Shown one piece after another: positions 40,858-49,452 of a DNA stretch of 64,000 bases (the first letter of the stretch is position 1; each line of letters begins with the position of its first letter). Under the pieces are notes generated by a model. The model worked only from the letters and a program-made list of their open reading frames with translations, had not been told where the DNA came from and did no database searches. The position numbers and the translations under genes are program-made. The stretch spans positions 54,144-118,143 of the forward strand of contig NZ_SJXJ01000014.1 in the NCBI RefSeq assembly GCF_004337695.1, read 5' to 3'. Source of the stretch: Tenacibaculum sp. M341 (GTDB lineage Bacteria; Bacteroidota; Bacteroidia; Flavobacteriales; Flavobacteriaceae).

Positions 40858-40908
40858 ACAAAAGGATTGAGATAAAATTAAAAATGATTTTACCTCAATC
40901 CTTTTTCC
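40858..40908. terminator. Bidirectional terminator between convergent genes
   Basis: An imperfect stem of nearly 20 base pairs (AAAGGATTGAG-TAAAAT arm from about 40861, returning at about 40887-40907) with one internal mismatch, A-rich on one side and T-rich on the other. It can serve both neighbours. Confidence 0.8.
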
Positions 40909-40934
40909 ATTTAAATGAATTTTTAGGATGCCGA

Positions 40935-41213
40935 TTATTCCTCTTTTTTCAGATATTTTCCAACAAAAAAAGTTCCGAAAGGAATTAAAGAAAGCAAGCA
41001 AACAATACCAAATGTTTTATTATTCCATTTTAGCTCGGTTTTTAATAAAATAGCCAAAGCAATATAAGCTACAAATAAAACTCCGTGAGGCATACCAAGT
41101 AATCTTACATACGAAGGATCACCGTAAAAATGTTTAATTGGAGAAGCTATAAAAAGAAGTAAAATGTAAGAAACTCCTTCTAAAAAACTAACTATTTTAA
41201 ATATGTTTATCAT
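40935..41213 (-). CDS. DUF3817 small membrane protein
   Basis: 92 residues with three predicted membrane helices. The first (INIFKIVSFLEGVSYILLLFIA) carries the E-G-x-S/T-x-L-L-L-L signature and is followed by PIKHFYGDP and RLLGMPHGVLFVAYI, the G-x-x-H-G motif that defines DUF3817. The family is common as a stand-alone small integral membrane protein. Its function is unknown. It is followed on the same strand, 41 bases upstream in transcription order, by the MutS-like gene, so the two may be co-transcribed. Confidence 0.85.
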   Translation of the reverse strand: MINIFKIVSFLEGVSYILLLFIASPIKHFYGDPSYVRLLGMPHGVLFVAYIALAILLKTELKWNNKTFGIVCLLSLIPFGTFFVGKYLKKEE

Positions 41214-41254
41214 TGTGTTTTATATTTATTTCTAATAATTCAATTATTCTTTAA

Positions 41255-43024
41255 TTACACTATTTCCATTCTCTGTAATAAAAAAGAAGCATTCATGTTT
41301 TTACAAACACCATCTTTCATGGAGTAATCAAAATACAATTCATTATCTACAATTTCAGCATCAAAATAATAGTTTTTAATAGTGCTATATTCATCAGCTA
41401 AATCACATAAACTAACATCATGTGTAGCAATAATTCCAGTAGATTTTGATTTATTCAATTTCTCAACAAATCTTTTCGATCCTATGGCTTTGTCTTTGCT
41501 ATTCGTTCCTTTTAAAATTTCATCTAAAATGATAAAATAATTTTCTTTTTGAGTAGCATCAACAATAAACTTTAAACGTTTTAATTCTGAATAAAAATAA
41601 GATTCGTCATCATTTAAAGAATCAGAAGTACGCATACTCGTTATTAATTTAATAGGCTGATATGTAAAAGATGAAGCACAAACAGGTAACCCACAATTTG
41701 CCATAACAATACTTAAAGAAACGGTACGTAAAAATGTACTTTTTCCAGCCATATTAGCTCCTGTAACAATAAAGAATTCTTCATTTAAAATATTAAAATC
41801 ATTATCAACTCTTTTTGTAGGATCTAATAAAGGATGTCCTAAGTTTTCAGCTAGTATAATATTTTCACTAGGGGTTAATTCAGGAAAAACATATGTAGGA
41901 TGATTGTACACAAAGTTGGCTAATGAATTATGAGCATCAAAAAAACTAACAGTTTCAAACCATTCTTTTACCGTGTTTTTATATAAATGAATCCAATTTT
42001 CAGTTTTAGTAGCGTTTTGAATATCCCATAGAAATAAACCATTACCAAATACAGCAAAAATGATATTATTTCGTTGATCAAAAGCATCTAATATTTTAGA
42101 AAATTGTTTAAATATACTTGAAGCCTTTTGATTATTAAAAGTGATGTTTTTTTGCTTTTCTGTGAGTATTTCCGACTTAAAATCAACTTCTTCAATATTC
42201 ATTAGTAGTTCAGAATATTGTTTAAAAATCTCTTTAGCTTTTCCTGCTTTTGTGTAAAGGTTCTGAATATCCTTTAAATATCTTCCAGTAATACCCATAC
42301 CAACAAAAAACCAGACAGTTAAAAATGTAAATGAGGTTATGTTTAAAATGGTTAATACAAATAGGGTAATTGTTATTAAAGAAAAAACTTTAGTAAGTAT
42401 TTTTAAAAATGAAGGAAGTTTAACTTCATAAGATAAAATCCATTTTAAAATAGATTTTGAATCAACCTTGTTTGTAAAAATACTTGATATGGCTGCAAAA
42501 TGTTGTCTCCACAAAACTTTAGTTGATAGTTCTTTTAAACCTTTTTGTTTTTTCTCAATTTCAGATATAACATTTGAAGTTAAGTTATCCGCTAGTTTTT
42601 GTTTACCATCTTTGGTAGTTGTTCTATTGATGTATTGAAAGAAAGATCCGTAGCCAAATAAGTCAATATCATTACTAAAAAAATGCGTGCCATCTTTAAA
42701 TTCATTTCCTTCGTCTAATTGATGGAATTTTCTATCTAATGCAGCTATTTCAATTTCATTAATCTTAATTTTTTCTGAAGTAAGATTACTTTTAAACTGT
42801 AAGTTAGTGTGTTTTACAACAAAAAAAATAAAAACAGCTATTCCAATGATAAAAATAGCTGCAGCCATCCATATATTCTGAAATGTAAAGTAAATACCTA
42901 ATGCTGTAGTAATAAAAGAAGCAAATCTTAAAATGCTATTAGTAGTAAGCTTCTTTTTTAATTCATTTAATTCGGCAATACGTTTTTTTAGTTCTTCTGA
43001 GTAAAAAGCTTTTGAAGGATGCAT
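41255..43024 (-). CDS. Membrane-anchored MutS-like ATPase
   Basis: 589 residues. An N-terminal coiled-coil stretch (SEELKKRIAELNELKKKL) is followed by two helices (about 31-70, IYFTFQNIWMAAAIFIIGIAVFIFFVV) and a further hydrophobic pair near 205-245. The C-terminal 180 residues are a MutS domain V ATPase: Walker A GANMAGKST (422-430), Walker B FIILDE near 502, and the THD switch in GIIATHD. The N-terminal mismatch-recognition domains of true MutS (including the Phe-x-Glu) are absent, so it should not act in mismatch repair. Membrane-embedded MutS-like proteins of this size recur in Bacteroidota; their role is unknown. Confidence 0.88.
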   Translation of the reverse strand: MHPSKAFYSEELKKRIAELNELKKKLTTNSILRFASFITTALGIYFTFQNIWMAAAIFIIGIAVFIFFVVKHTNLQFKSNLTSEKIKINEIEIAALDRKFHQLDEGNEFKDGTHFFSNDIDLFGYGSFFQYINRTTTKDGKQKLADNLTSNVISEIEKKQKGLKELSTKVLWRQHFAAISSIFTNKVDSKSILKWILSYEVKLPSFLKILTKVFSLITITLFVLTILNITSFTFLTVWFFVGMGITGRYLKDIQNLYTKAGKAKEIFKQYSELLMNIEEVDFKSEILTEKQKNITFNNQKASSIFKQFSKILDAFDQRNNIIFAVFGNGLFLWDIQNATKTENWIHLYKNTVKEWFETVSFFDAHNSLANFVYNHPTYVFPELTPSENIILAENLGHPLLDPTKRVDNDFNILNEEFFIVTGANMAGKSTFLRTVSLSIVMANCGLPVCASSFTYQPIKLITSMRTSDSLNDDESYFYSELKRLKFIVDATQKENYFIILDEILKGTNSKDKAIGSKRFVEKLNKSKSTGIIATHDVSLCDLADEYSTIKNYYFDAEIVDNELYFDYSMKDGVCKNMNASFLLQRMEIV

Positions 43025-43084
43025 ACTAAAGTTTAAATTCTATGTAAAAGTACGTTTTCATATCCAACTAGTTTAATAAAATTG

Positions 43085-43092
43085 TATTTTCG
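43085..43092 (+). promoter_or_regulatory. Weak -7 box abutting the uvrC start
   Basis: TATTTTCG differs from TAnnTTTG at one base and ends 4 bases before ATG 43097, the same spacing as at holB. A leaderless message is possible. Confidence 0.3.
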
Positions 43093-43096
43093 TTTT

Positions 43097-44896
43097 ATGC
43101 CTACAAATTTAGATTTACAAATAAAAACACTGCCGAATTCGCCAGGTGTATATCAATATTTTGATAAAGAGGATGTTATTATTTATGTAGGAAAGGCAAA
43201 GAATTTAAAAAAAAGAGTTTCTTCGTATTTCACTAAAAATCATGATAACGCCAAAACAAGAATTTTAGTTAGAAAAATTGTTAGAATTGAACATGTTGTT
43301 GTAGATACTGAAACAGATGCTCTTTTGCTTGAAAACAACTTAATTAAAAAATACAAACCTAGGTATAATATTCTATTAAAAGACGATAAGTCTTATCCTT
43401 GGATTTGTATTAAAAAGGAACGTTTTCCGAGAATTTTTTCTACAAGAAAAGTAATTAAAGACGGATCAGAATATTTCGGTCCTTACACAAATACAAAAAC
43501 AATAAGTTCCCTGTTTTACCTGATTGATGAAATTTTTTCTGTTAGGACTTATAATTATGACATTGGAAGAAAAAAAAGTAATTACGATCAGTATGTAGGA
43601 TCTTTAGAACACCAAATAAAAAGCCTTAAAAATCCGAGTAAAAAAACTCAAACGGAAGATGAGTATATGGCGGATATTAACAGTATTCGCGATATTATCA
43701 AAGGAAATTTTAAGGAAAGTATTATAAAATTAAAACAGTTGATGGCTTCTTATGCTGAGGAAATGAGGTTTGAAGAAGCACAAGAGGTTAAAGATAAGTT
43801 AGCGGCTTTACAAAACTATCAGTCTAAATCTACGGTTGTAAATCCGAGTATAAATAATGTAGATGTTTTTTCTATAATTTCTGATGAAACGCATGGTTAT
43901 GTGAATTTTTTCAAGATTATGAATGGTGCAATTATACAATCATATACTACAGAGTTAAAGAAAAAGTTAGAAGAGACAGATAAAGAATTATTAGAGCTTT
44001 TTATAATAGAAACACGTCAACGTTTTAATTCATTATCTAAAGAAATTTACACACCTTTTCATGTTGATATTGGAGACAACATAAAAGTAACGGTTCCTAA
44101 GTTGGGAGACAAAAAAAGAATTGTAGAGTTGTCTTTAAGAAATGCCAAATATTATAGACAAGAACAGTTTAAACAAATTAAAATTGTAGATCCAGACCGT
44201 CATGTAAAAAGAATTATGGCGCAAATGCAAAAGGATTTACGTTTGAATAAAGAGCCAAGACATATTGAATGTTTTGATAATTCAAATATTCAAGGAACCA
44301 ATCCAGTAGCAGCATGTGTTGTTTTTAAAGATGGAAAGCCAAGTAAAAAAGATTACAGGCATTTTAATATTAAAACTGTGGAAGGTCCAGATGATTTTGC
44401 TTCTATGGAAGAAGTTGTTTACAGGCGATATAAGCGATTATTAGATGAAAATCAACCATTACCTCAATTAATTGTAATAGATGGAGGAAAAGGGCAATTA
44501 TCATCTGCATTAAAGAGTTTAGATGTGTTAGAATTAAGAGGTAAGATTGCAATTATTGGTATTGCTAAAAGATTAGAAGAGATTTATTATCCAGGCGATA
44601 GTATTCCTTTGTACTTAGATAAAAAATCTGAAACCTTAAAAATAATTCAGTTTTTACGAAATGAAGCGCACCGTTTTGGTATCACTTTCCATAGAAATAA
44701 GAGAAGCAAAGGAGCTATACAATCAGAACTAGAGCAAATACCTGATATTGGTAAGCAAACAATTACAAATTTATTACGTAAATTTAAATCACTAAAGAGA
44801 ATTAAACAGGCTACTTTGGAAGAGTTGAAAGAAGTTATAGGACATGCAAGAGCCACAAGAGTTTATAATTTCTATCATTCTAAAAAGGAACTATGA
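43097..44896 (+). CDS. uvrC: Excinuclease ABC subunit C
   Basis: 599 residues from ATG 43097. The 5 codons upstream in the longer frame lie over the promoter box and are not family sequence. Domains in order: GIY-YIG nuclease (1-95, SPGVYQYFDKEDVIIYVGKAKNLKKRV), UVR motif near residue 205-240 (ASYAEEMRFEEAQEVKDKL), UvrC RNase H-like nuclease (IECFDNSNIQGTNPVAACVVF, then LIVIDGGKGQLS) and C-terminal helix-hairpin-helix pair (IPDIGKQTITNLLRKF, LEELKEVIGHARA). UvrC makes both incisions in nucleotide excision repair. All catalytic regions look intact. The patatin gene starts 12 bases downstream, an association without obvious functional link. Confidence 0.98.
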   Translation: MPTNLDLQIKTLPNSPGVYQYFDKEDVIIYVGKAKNLKKRVSSYFTKNHDNAKTRILVRKIVRIEHVVVDTETDALLLENNLIKKYKPRYNILLKDDKSYPWICIKKERFPRIFSTRKVIKDGSEYFGPYTNTKTISSLFYLIDEIFSVRTYNYDIGRKKSNYDQYVGSLEHQIKSLKNPSKKTQTEDEYMADINSIRDIIKGNFKESIIKLKQLMASYAEEMRFEEAQEVKDKLAALQNYQSKSTVVNPSINNVDVFSIISDETHGYVNFFKIMNGAIIQSYTTELKKKLEETDKELLELFIIETRQRFNSLSKEIYTPFHVDIGDNIKVTVPKLGDKKRIVELSLRNAKYYRQEQFKQIKIVDPDRHVKRIMAQMQKDLRLNKEPRHIECFDNSNIQGTNPVAACVVFKDGKPSKKDYRHFNIKTVEGPDDFASMEEVVYRRYKRLLDENQPLPQLIVIDGGKGQLSSALKSLDVLELRGKIAIIGIAKRLEEIYYPGDSIPLYLDKKSETLKIIQFLRNEAHRFGITFHRNKRSKGAIQSELEQIPDIGKQTITNLLRKFKSLKRIKQATLEELKEVIGHARATRVYNFYHSKKEL

Positions 44897-44908
44897 AAAC
44901 AATCACGA

Positions 44909-47113
44909 ATGAAGAAACAAACACTATTACTACTTTTTTTACTACCAACTTTGTTGTTTGGTCAAACACGTCCAAAAGTAGGATTAGTTTTAAGTGGAGG
45001 AGGAGCTAAAGGTTTTGCTCATGTTAGAGTATTAAAAGAGATTGAAAAAATTGGACTTGAACTTGATTATATAGGTGGTACCAGTATGGGAGCAATCATC
45101 GGCGGTATGTATGCTTCTGGTTATTCTGCTGCACAAATTGAAACTATTGTAAAAGAAATTGACTTCTTGTCTATTATTCAAGACAATGTTCCAAGAGAAC
45201 AAAAGCCTTATTTTGAAAAAGCGTATTTAGAAAAAACAGCAATTACTTTACCTGTAAAAAAAGGAAGTATTGGTTTGCCTTTAGGATTGTCTAAAGGTCA
45301 GAATATATTGAACTTTTTAACAGAGCTATTGTCACCAGTTGATAAAATTGAAGACTTTTCTAAGTTACCGATTCCTTTTTTCTGCATTGGAACCAACATT
45401 GAAACAGGTAAGGAAGTTCTTTTTGAAAAAGGATCTTTGCCTTTGGCATTAAGAGCTAGTGCATCTTTTCCATCGTTATTAAATCCGGTTGAGGTTGATG
45501 GTCAGTTTGTAATAGATGGGGGAGTAGCAAATAATTTTCCTGTTGATAGAATGCGTGAAAAAGGCATTGATATTATTATAGGTGTAAATGTTCAAGGAAC
45601 TTTATTAAAAAAGGACGAACTAACCTCTGTAGCTTCTTTGCTAAGCCAGATTGTAAATTTTAAAATGTATGAAAAGTCAGATGAACAAGTAGAGAATTTA
45701 GATATACACATTCATCCAGATATTAACGATTATACAGTAGTTTCTTTTGAAGAAAAGGAAGCAATTCTTGATCAAGGAACTAAGGCAATGAAGCCTTACA
45801 TAAAAATTCTAAAGGAGCTAGCCAATAAACAAAATAAGAAGTTTATTAAGCGAGGAATTAAAGGAGTCAACAAACGTTTTTTGATTGATAGAATAGTTCT
45901 TAAAGGGAATAAAAACTATACTCAAGATTATATTTTGGGTAAATTAGGTTTAAAAGAAGGAGATTCGATTTCTTATAAAGGTATTTCACAAAAAATAAAC
46001 GCCCTTAGCGCCACTAAAAATTTTCAGAGAGTCGATTATACCCTTAAAGAGTCTTTTAACGGTAAAAAGCTTGAATTAATAATAAAGGAGAACGAAATAA
46101 AAACTTTTTTAGGTGTTGGTCTTCATTACGATCTTTTATATAAATCAGGAGTATTGTTAAATTACAATCACAAGAAGTTATTATTTTCAAATGATGAATT
46201 TTCAGTTGATGTAGTTGTAGGTGATAGAATCAGATACGATTTACAGTATTTTATTGATAACGGTTTTCTTATCAGTTATGGTATTTCTTCTAGTCATAAT
46301 TCATTTAAAACTGATTTTAAATTTAATGATGTCAATGTCAATAAAATTAATGTTAGTTATAGAGATTTTACCAATAGATTTTTTGCTCAATCTACATTTA
46401 ATAAAAGAACTGCTTTTGGTTTAGGATTTGAAATAAAAGATTTAAAAGTTTCCTCTGATACTTTTCTAACTAATAATGAAGCAACTCTCTTTGATGAGAG
46501 TGTTTATTTTAGTTCGTTTGCTTTTTTACATATTGACACTTACAATAAGAAAAGTTTTCCAACTAAAGGATTTTTAATAGACGCAAACTTCAAATGGTAC
46601 ATGTTTGCAGATTTCAATGAAGCACCAAATGGAATTCCACTTCTTGACCCAAATTTTAATCAATATTCTCAAATTGATGGTAAAGTAGAATTTGCTACTA
46701 CTTTTTGGGATAAGTTCACTTTACAAAGTAAAGTACAAGCAGGATTTACTTTAGGTGAGGAAGATTTAGAGATATTTGATTATAGATTAGGCGGATATAA
46801 CCAAAACTATATAAATAATTTTATACCTTTTTATGGATATGATATCGCTTCTTTTTCAAATCAATCCTTTTTACGAGGAGAGTTTAACTTAAGATATCAG
46901 TTATTTAATAAAAATTATATAGAAACTGTAGCCAATTATGGAAGAACAGCTAAAAATGTTCTCCAAAGAGGAGAGTTGTTAAAAGATTTAAAGTCGGGTT
47001 ATGCAATTGGTTATGGTATAGAGTCTTTTTTTGGACCTGTACAATTAAAATATAGTTGGTCTCCTGATCATAAAGATCGATTTTGGTTATTTAATTTAGG
47101 ATTTTGGTTCTAA
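44909..47113 (+). CDS. Patatin-like phospholipase fused to a POTRA/BamA-type barrel
   Basis: 734 residues with a signal peptide (MKKQTLLLLFLLPTLLFGQ). The patatin domain (about 23-310) has the oxyanion motif GGGAKG (30-35), nucleophile Ser 59 in GTSMG and catalytic Asp 203 in IDGGVANNFP, so the Ser-Asp dyad is intact. One POTRA domain follows (about 328-400, IDRIVLKGNKNYTQDYILGKLGLKEGD), then a 16-strand-sized barrel to the C-terminal Phe (FNLGFWF). This is the layout of type Vd autotransporters such as PlpD. It should display a phospholipase A at the surface or in the periplasm. It follows uvrC by 12 bases and ends in a terminator at 47137. Confidence 0.94.
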   Translation: MKKQTLLLLFLLPTLLFGQTRPKVGLVLSGGGAKGFAHVRVLKEIEKIGLELDYIGGTSMGAIIGGMYASGYSAAQIETIVKEIDFLSIIQDNVPREQKPYFEKAYLEKTAITLPVKKGSIGLPLGLSKGQNILNFLTELLSPVDKIEDFSKLPIPFFCIGTNIETGKEVLFEKGSLPLALRASASFPSLLNPVEVDGQFVIDGGVANNFPVDRMREKGIDIIIGVNVQGTLLKKDELTSVASLLSQIVNFKMYEKSDEQVENLDIHIHPDINDYTVVSFEEKEAILDQGTKAMKPYIKILKELANKQNKKFIKRGIKGVNKRFLIDRIVLKGNKNYTQDYILGKLGLKEGDSISYKGISQKINALSATKNFQRVDYTLKESFNGKKLELIIKENEIKTFLGVGLHYDLLYKSGVLLNYNHKKLLFSNDEFSVDVVVGDRIRYDLQYFIDNGFLISYGISSSHNSFKTDFKFNDVNVNKINVSYRDFTNRFFAQSTFNKRTAFGLGFEIKDLKVSSDTFLTNNEATLFDESVYFSSFAFLHIDTYNKKSFPTKGFLIDANFKWYMFADFNEAPNGIPLLDPNFNQYSQIDGKVEFATTFWDKFTLQSKVQAGFTLGEEDLEIFDYRLGGYNQNYINNFIPFYGYDIASFSNQSFLRGEFNLRYQLFNKNYIETVANYGRTAKNVLQRGELLKDLKSGYAIGYGIESFFGPVQLKYSWSPDHKDRFWLFNLGFWF

Positions 47114-47136
47114 ATATTTAAATATAAAGCATAAAA

Positions 47137-47171
47137 AAATCCTACTCTGATATTAATCAAAGTAGGATTTA
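47137..47171. terminator. Terminator between the patatin and RNase E/G genes
   Basis: A 10-base-pair stem (47137-47146 with 47161-47170) with a smaller TGAT/ATCA stem inside the loop. T and A tracts on the two sides let it act for both convergent genes. Confidence 0.75.
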
Positions 47172-47199
47172 ATTTCATAATAAGAAAATGCCTTATTTA

Positions 47200-48738
47200 C
47201 TATTTATTTTTCTTCTTGTAAGAAAAATGGTATTGTAAGTACTGATATGCATCTCTAGGTATAATTTTTATCCACTTTTTATAATGTAAGAACCAACCAA
47301 AACGAATAGAATTTATGTTTTTAGTTAAATAAGCAGCAATAAAAGGATGAACATTTAAAACAATGTCTTTATAATCCGTATTGCTGTTCATAATTTTGTC
47401 TAATTCAGCTTCAATTTTATCAATCAAAACTATAGGGGCTTCAACTTCTCCGTTTTTATTAGGATTAGGTTCTGTTGTTTTTATTTCGAGTTCAGGTCTA
47501 ACTCTTTGTCGTGTAATTTGTACCAAGCCAAATTTACTTGGAGGTAAGATTTTGTGTTTAGTTCTATCTAAAGCCATTGCTTCTCTTAAATGCTGATATA
47601 ATTTCTGTCTGTTTTCAGCAGATTTCATATCAATAAAATCAACAACTATAATACCACCCATATCACGAAGTTGTAATTGTCTAGCTATCTCTGTAGCAGC
47701 TATTAAATTAACTTCAAGAGCGGTTTCTTCTTGGTTTTTAGCTTTATTAGATCTATTTCCACTGTTTACATCAATTACGTGTAGTGCTTCAGTATGTTCT
47801 ATAACTAAATATGCACCTTTACTCATTGATACAGTTTTACCAAACGATGTTTTTATTTGACGTTCAATTCCGTATTTTTCAAAAATAGGAGTAGAAGATT
47901 TATGTAATCGTACTATATTTTCCTTTTCTGGATATATTTTTTGCAAGTACTCTTTTATTTCAATCTTTAAACTTTCATCGTTTGTTACAATACTTGTAAA
48001 AGAATCGTTCATTACATCTCTTAAAATAGAAGATGCTCTATCTAACTCACTTAATACTTTTGTTGGGGTATTTGTGTTTGCAATTCTTTTGCAAAGTGTT
48101 TTCCAACGGTCTATTGAGTTTTGTAAATCTTTGTCAAGTTCTGCTACTTTTTTTCCTTGAGCAACAGTACGCAAAATAAGTCCAAACCCTTTAGGTTTAA
48201 TACTTTTTGCTAACTTTTTTAAACGTTCTTTTTCGTTATTATCGGTAATTTTCTGTGATACCGACACTCTGTTAGAAAAAGGAACTAATACCAAATAACG
48301 TCCAGCAATAGAAAGCTCAGAGCTTATTCTAGGACCTTTGGTTGAAATGGGTTCTTTTACAATTTGTACTAATAAATTTTGACCTGATTTTAGTACATCG
48401 TTAATGCCTCCATCTTTGTCTATATCATCGACAGATTTGAAGTTTTTTAAAGTGAACTCTTTAAATTTACCTGTGCTTACTTTTTTGATGAATTTACTTA
48501 AAGAAAGTACTTGCGGACCTAAATCATGATAGTGTAAAAAACCATCTTTAGGGTAACCGACATTTACAAAAGCGGCATTTAATCCAGTCATAACTTTTCC
48601 TATTTTCGCAAGAAAAATATCACCAACTGAAAATTTGTTGTCGCTAGTTTCTTTGTTTAATTCAACAAGTCTACCATTTCTTAATAAGGCAAAATCTATA
48701 TCAGAAGAATTTGACCGAATAATTAATTCTGTTTTCAT
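47200..48738 (-). CDS. rng: Ribonuclease E/G family protein
   Basis: 512 residues, RNase G length, lacking the long C-terminal scaffold of E. coli RNase E. An S1 RNA-binding segment (about 38-125, GDIFLAKIGKVMTGLNAAFVNVGYPKDGFLHYHD) is followed by the 5'-sensor region and the DNase I-like catalytic core with the two metal-binding aspartates, in HVIDVNSG and GIIVVDFIDM. It cleaves single-stranded RNA and takes part in rRNA maturation and mRNA decay. Its message has a long leader with three predicted hairpins. It lies downstream of hup-type HU and a 29-codon gene, a neighbourhood that is conserved in Bacteroidota. Confidence 0.95.
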   Translation of the reverse strand: MKTELIIRSNSSDIDFALLRNGRLVELNKETSDNKFSVGDIFLAKIGKVMTGLNAAFVNVGYPKDGFLHYHDLGPQVLSLSKFIKKVSTGKFKEFTLKNFKSVDDIDKDGGINDVLKSGQNLLVQIVKEPISTKGPRISSELSIAGRYLVLVPFSNRVSVSQKITDNNEKERLKKLAKSIKPKGFGLILRTVAQGKKVAELDKDLQNSIDRWKTLCKRIANTNTPTKVLSELDRASSILRDVMNDSFTSIVTNDESLKIEIKEYLQKIYPEKENIVRLHKSSTPIFEKYGIERQIKTSFGKTVSMSKGAYLVIEHTEALHVIDVNSGNRSNKAKNQEETALEVNLIAATEIARQLQLRDMGGIIVVDFIDMKSAENRQKLYQHLREAMALDRTKHKILPPSKFGLVQITRQRVRPELEIKTTEPNPNKNGEVEAPIVLIDKIEAELDKIMNSNTDYKDIVLNVHPFIAAYLTKNINSIRFGWFLHYKKWIKIIPRDAYQYLQYHFSYKKKNK

Positions 48739-48753
48739 CTGAAATAGTTTTGT

Positions 48754-48834
48754 GTTTACACAAGAATAGTGTAAACTGATTAAGATTTTTATAAGCAGGT
48801 ATTAATAAAATACCAAATCGAGATTTTAATCTCG
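48754..48834 (-). promoter_or_regulatory. Three-hairpin leader of the RNase E/G gene
   Basis: Three inverted repeats follow one another upstream of the rng ATG at 48738: GTTTACAC/GTGTAAAC at 48754-48776 (8 base pairs, 7-base loop), GGTATT/AATACC at 48798-48814 (6 base pairs) and CGAGAT/ATCTCG at 48819-48834 (6 base pairs). They fill the space between the terminator of the 29-aa gene and rng. No exact promoter box was found in this interval. Confidence 0.5.
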
Positions 48835-48874
48835 TATTTCAAAGAACTTTAGCTTTAGCTTTTAAAAAGCACAG

Positions 48875-48901
48875 AAAAAGTAAGTTAAAAACTTACTTTT
48901 T
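48875..48901 (-). terminator. Terminator overlapping the stop codon of the 29-aa gene
   Basis: An 11-base-pair stem (AAAAAGTAAGT 48875-48885 with 48891-48901) and 5-base loop with flanking T-run on the minus strand. The TAA stop of the small gene lies inside the stem. Confidence 0.7.
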
Positions 48902-48982
48902 CTTATGACGATTTGCTCTCGCTCTTTTCTTTCTTTTGTGTGTAGAGATCTTAGCTCTCTTTCTTTTTTTACCACTAGGCAT
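48893..48982 (-). CDS. 29-aa Lys/Arg-rich protein, probably ribosomal
   Basis: The peptide starts MPSGKKRKRAKISTHKRKK and is more than half Lys, Arg and His. Its size, charge and lack of hydrophobic core fit a small ribosome-bound peptide. I remember near-identical short proteins in other Bacteroidota between HU and RNase E/G genes, annotated as hypothetical or as THX-like ribosomal protein; equivalence with Thermus bTHX is not visible in the sequence. It starts 42 bases after the HU stop and its own stop lies in a terminator stem, so it is probably the last gene of an HU transcript. Confidence 0.72.
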   Translation of the reverse strand: MPSGKKRKRAKISTHKRKKRARANRHKKK

Positions 48983-49024
48983 AATTAAAATGTTTTAGTT
49001 ACTCTAACGAGTATGTTAATATTT

Positions 49025-49315
49025 TTATTTAACTGCAACCTTTGCTTTTACACCTTCAGTGAAAGTTTTAGCTGGTTTAAATGCAGGGATGTTGTGTGCA
49101 GGAATCTTAATAGTAGTGTTTTTAGAGATATTTCTACCAGTTTTTTCAGCTCTAGTTTTAATGATAAAACTTCCAAAACCTCTTAAATATACATTATCAC
49201 CACTCTCTAAAGAATCTTTAACCTCAGACATAAATGCTTCAACTGTAGCTAAAACATCTGCTTTTTCTATTCCTGTTTTGTCTGAAATCTTCGATACGAT
49301 ATCTGCTTTTGTCAT
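49025..49315 (-). CDS. HU-family DNA-binding protein
   Basis: 96 residues, a complete HU/IHF fold: MTKADIVSKISDKTGIEKADVLATVEAFMSEV forms the helical body, GDNVYLRGFGSFIIKTRAEKTGRN and IPAHNIPAFKPAKTF form the beta arm with the Pro that intercalates between bases. It bends and compacts DNA in the nucleoid. It is a single-subunit HU type rather than a distinct IHF alpha or beta by inspection. A good promoter lies at 49356. The 29-aa basic protein gene follows after 42 bases. Confidence 0.96.
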   Translation of the reverse strand: MTKADIVSKISDKTGIEKADVLATVEAFMSEVKDSLESGDNVYLRGFGSFIIKTRAEKTGRNISKNTTIKIPAHNIPAFKPAKTFTEGVKAKVAVK

Positions 49316-49355
49316 TTTATATATTTTTATATGATGTTTATTTTTTTCAAGGCTG

Positions 49356-49385
49356 CAAATATATGATAAATATATCTAATTCAAA
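49356..49385 (-). promoter_or_regulatory. Promoter of the HU gene
   Basis: The minus strand reads TATATTTG at 49363-49356 with TTTG at 49385-49382, spacer 18 bases. Both elements match the Bacteroidota consensus. The leader would be about 37 bases and AT-rich. Confidence 0.65.
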
Positions 49386-49400
49386 AAGTTAAAAATACAA

Positions 49401-49435
49401 AAAAACCAAGATTTATAAGAATCTTGGTTTTTTTT
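49401..49435 (-). terminator. Terminator of the SusCD operon
   Basis: A perfect 11-base-pair stem (AAACCAAGATT 49403-49413 with 49420-49430) and 6-base loop, with T-runs on both strands. It follows the DUF4302 stop and separates the operon from HU. Confidence 0.85.
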
Positions 49436-49452
49436 ATATCTAAACTCCTGTG

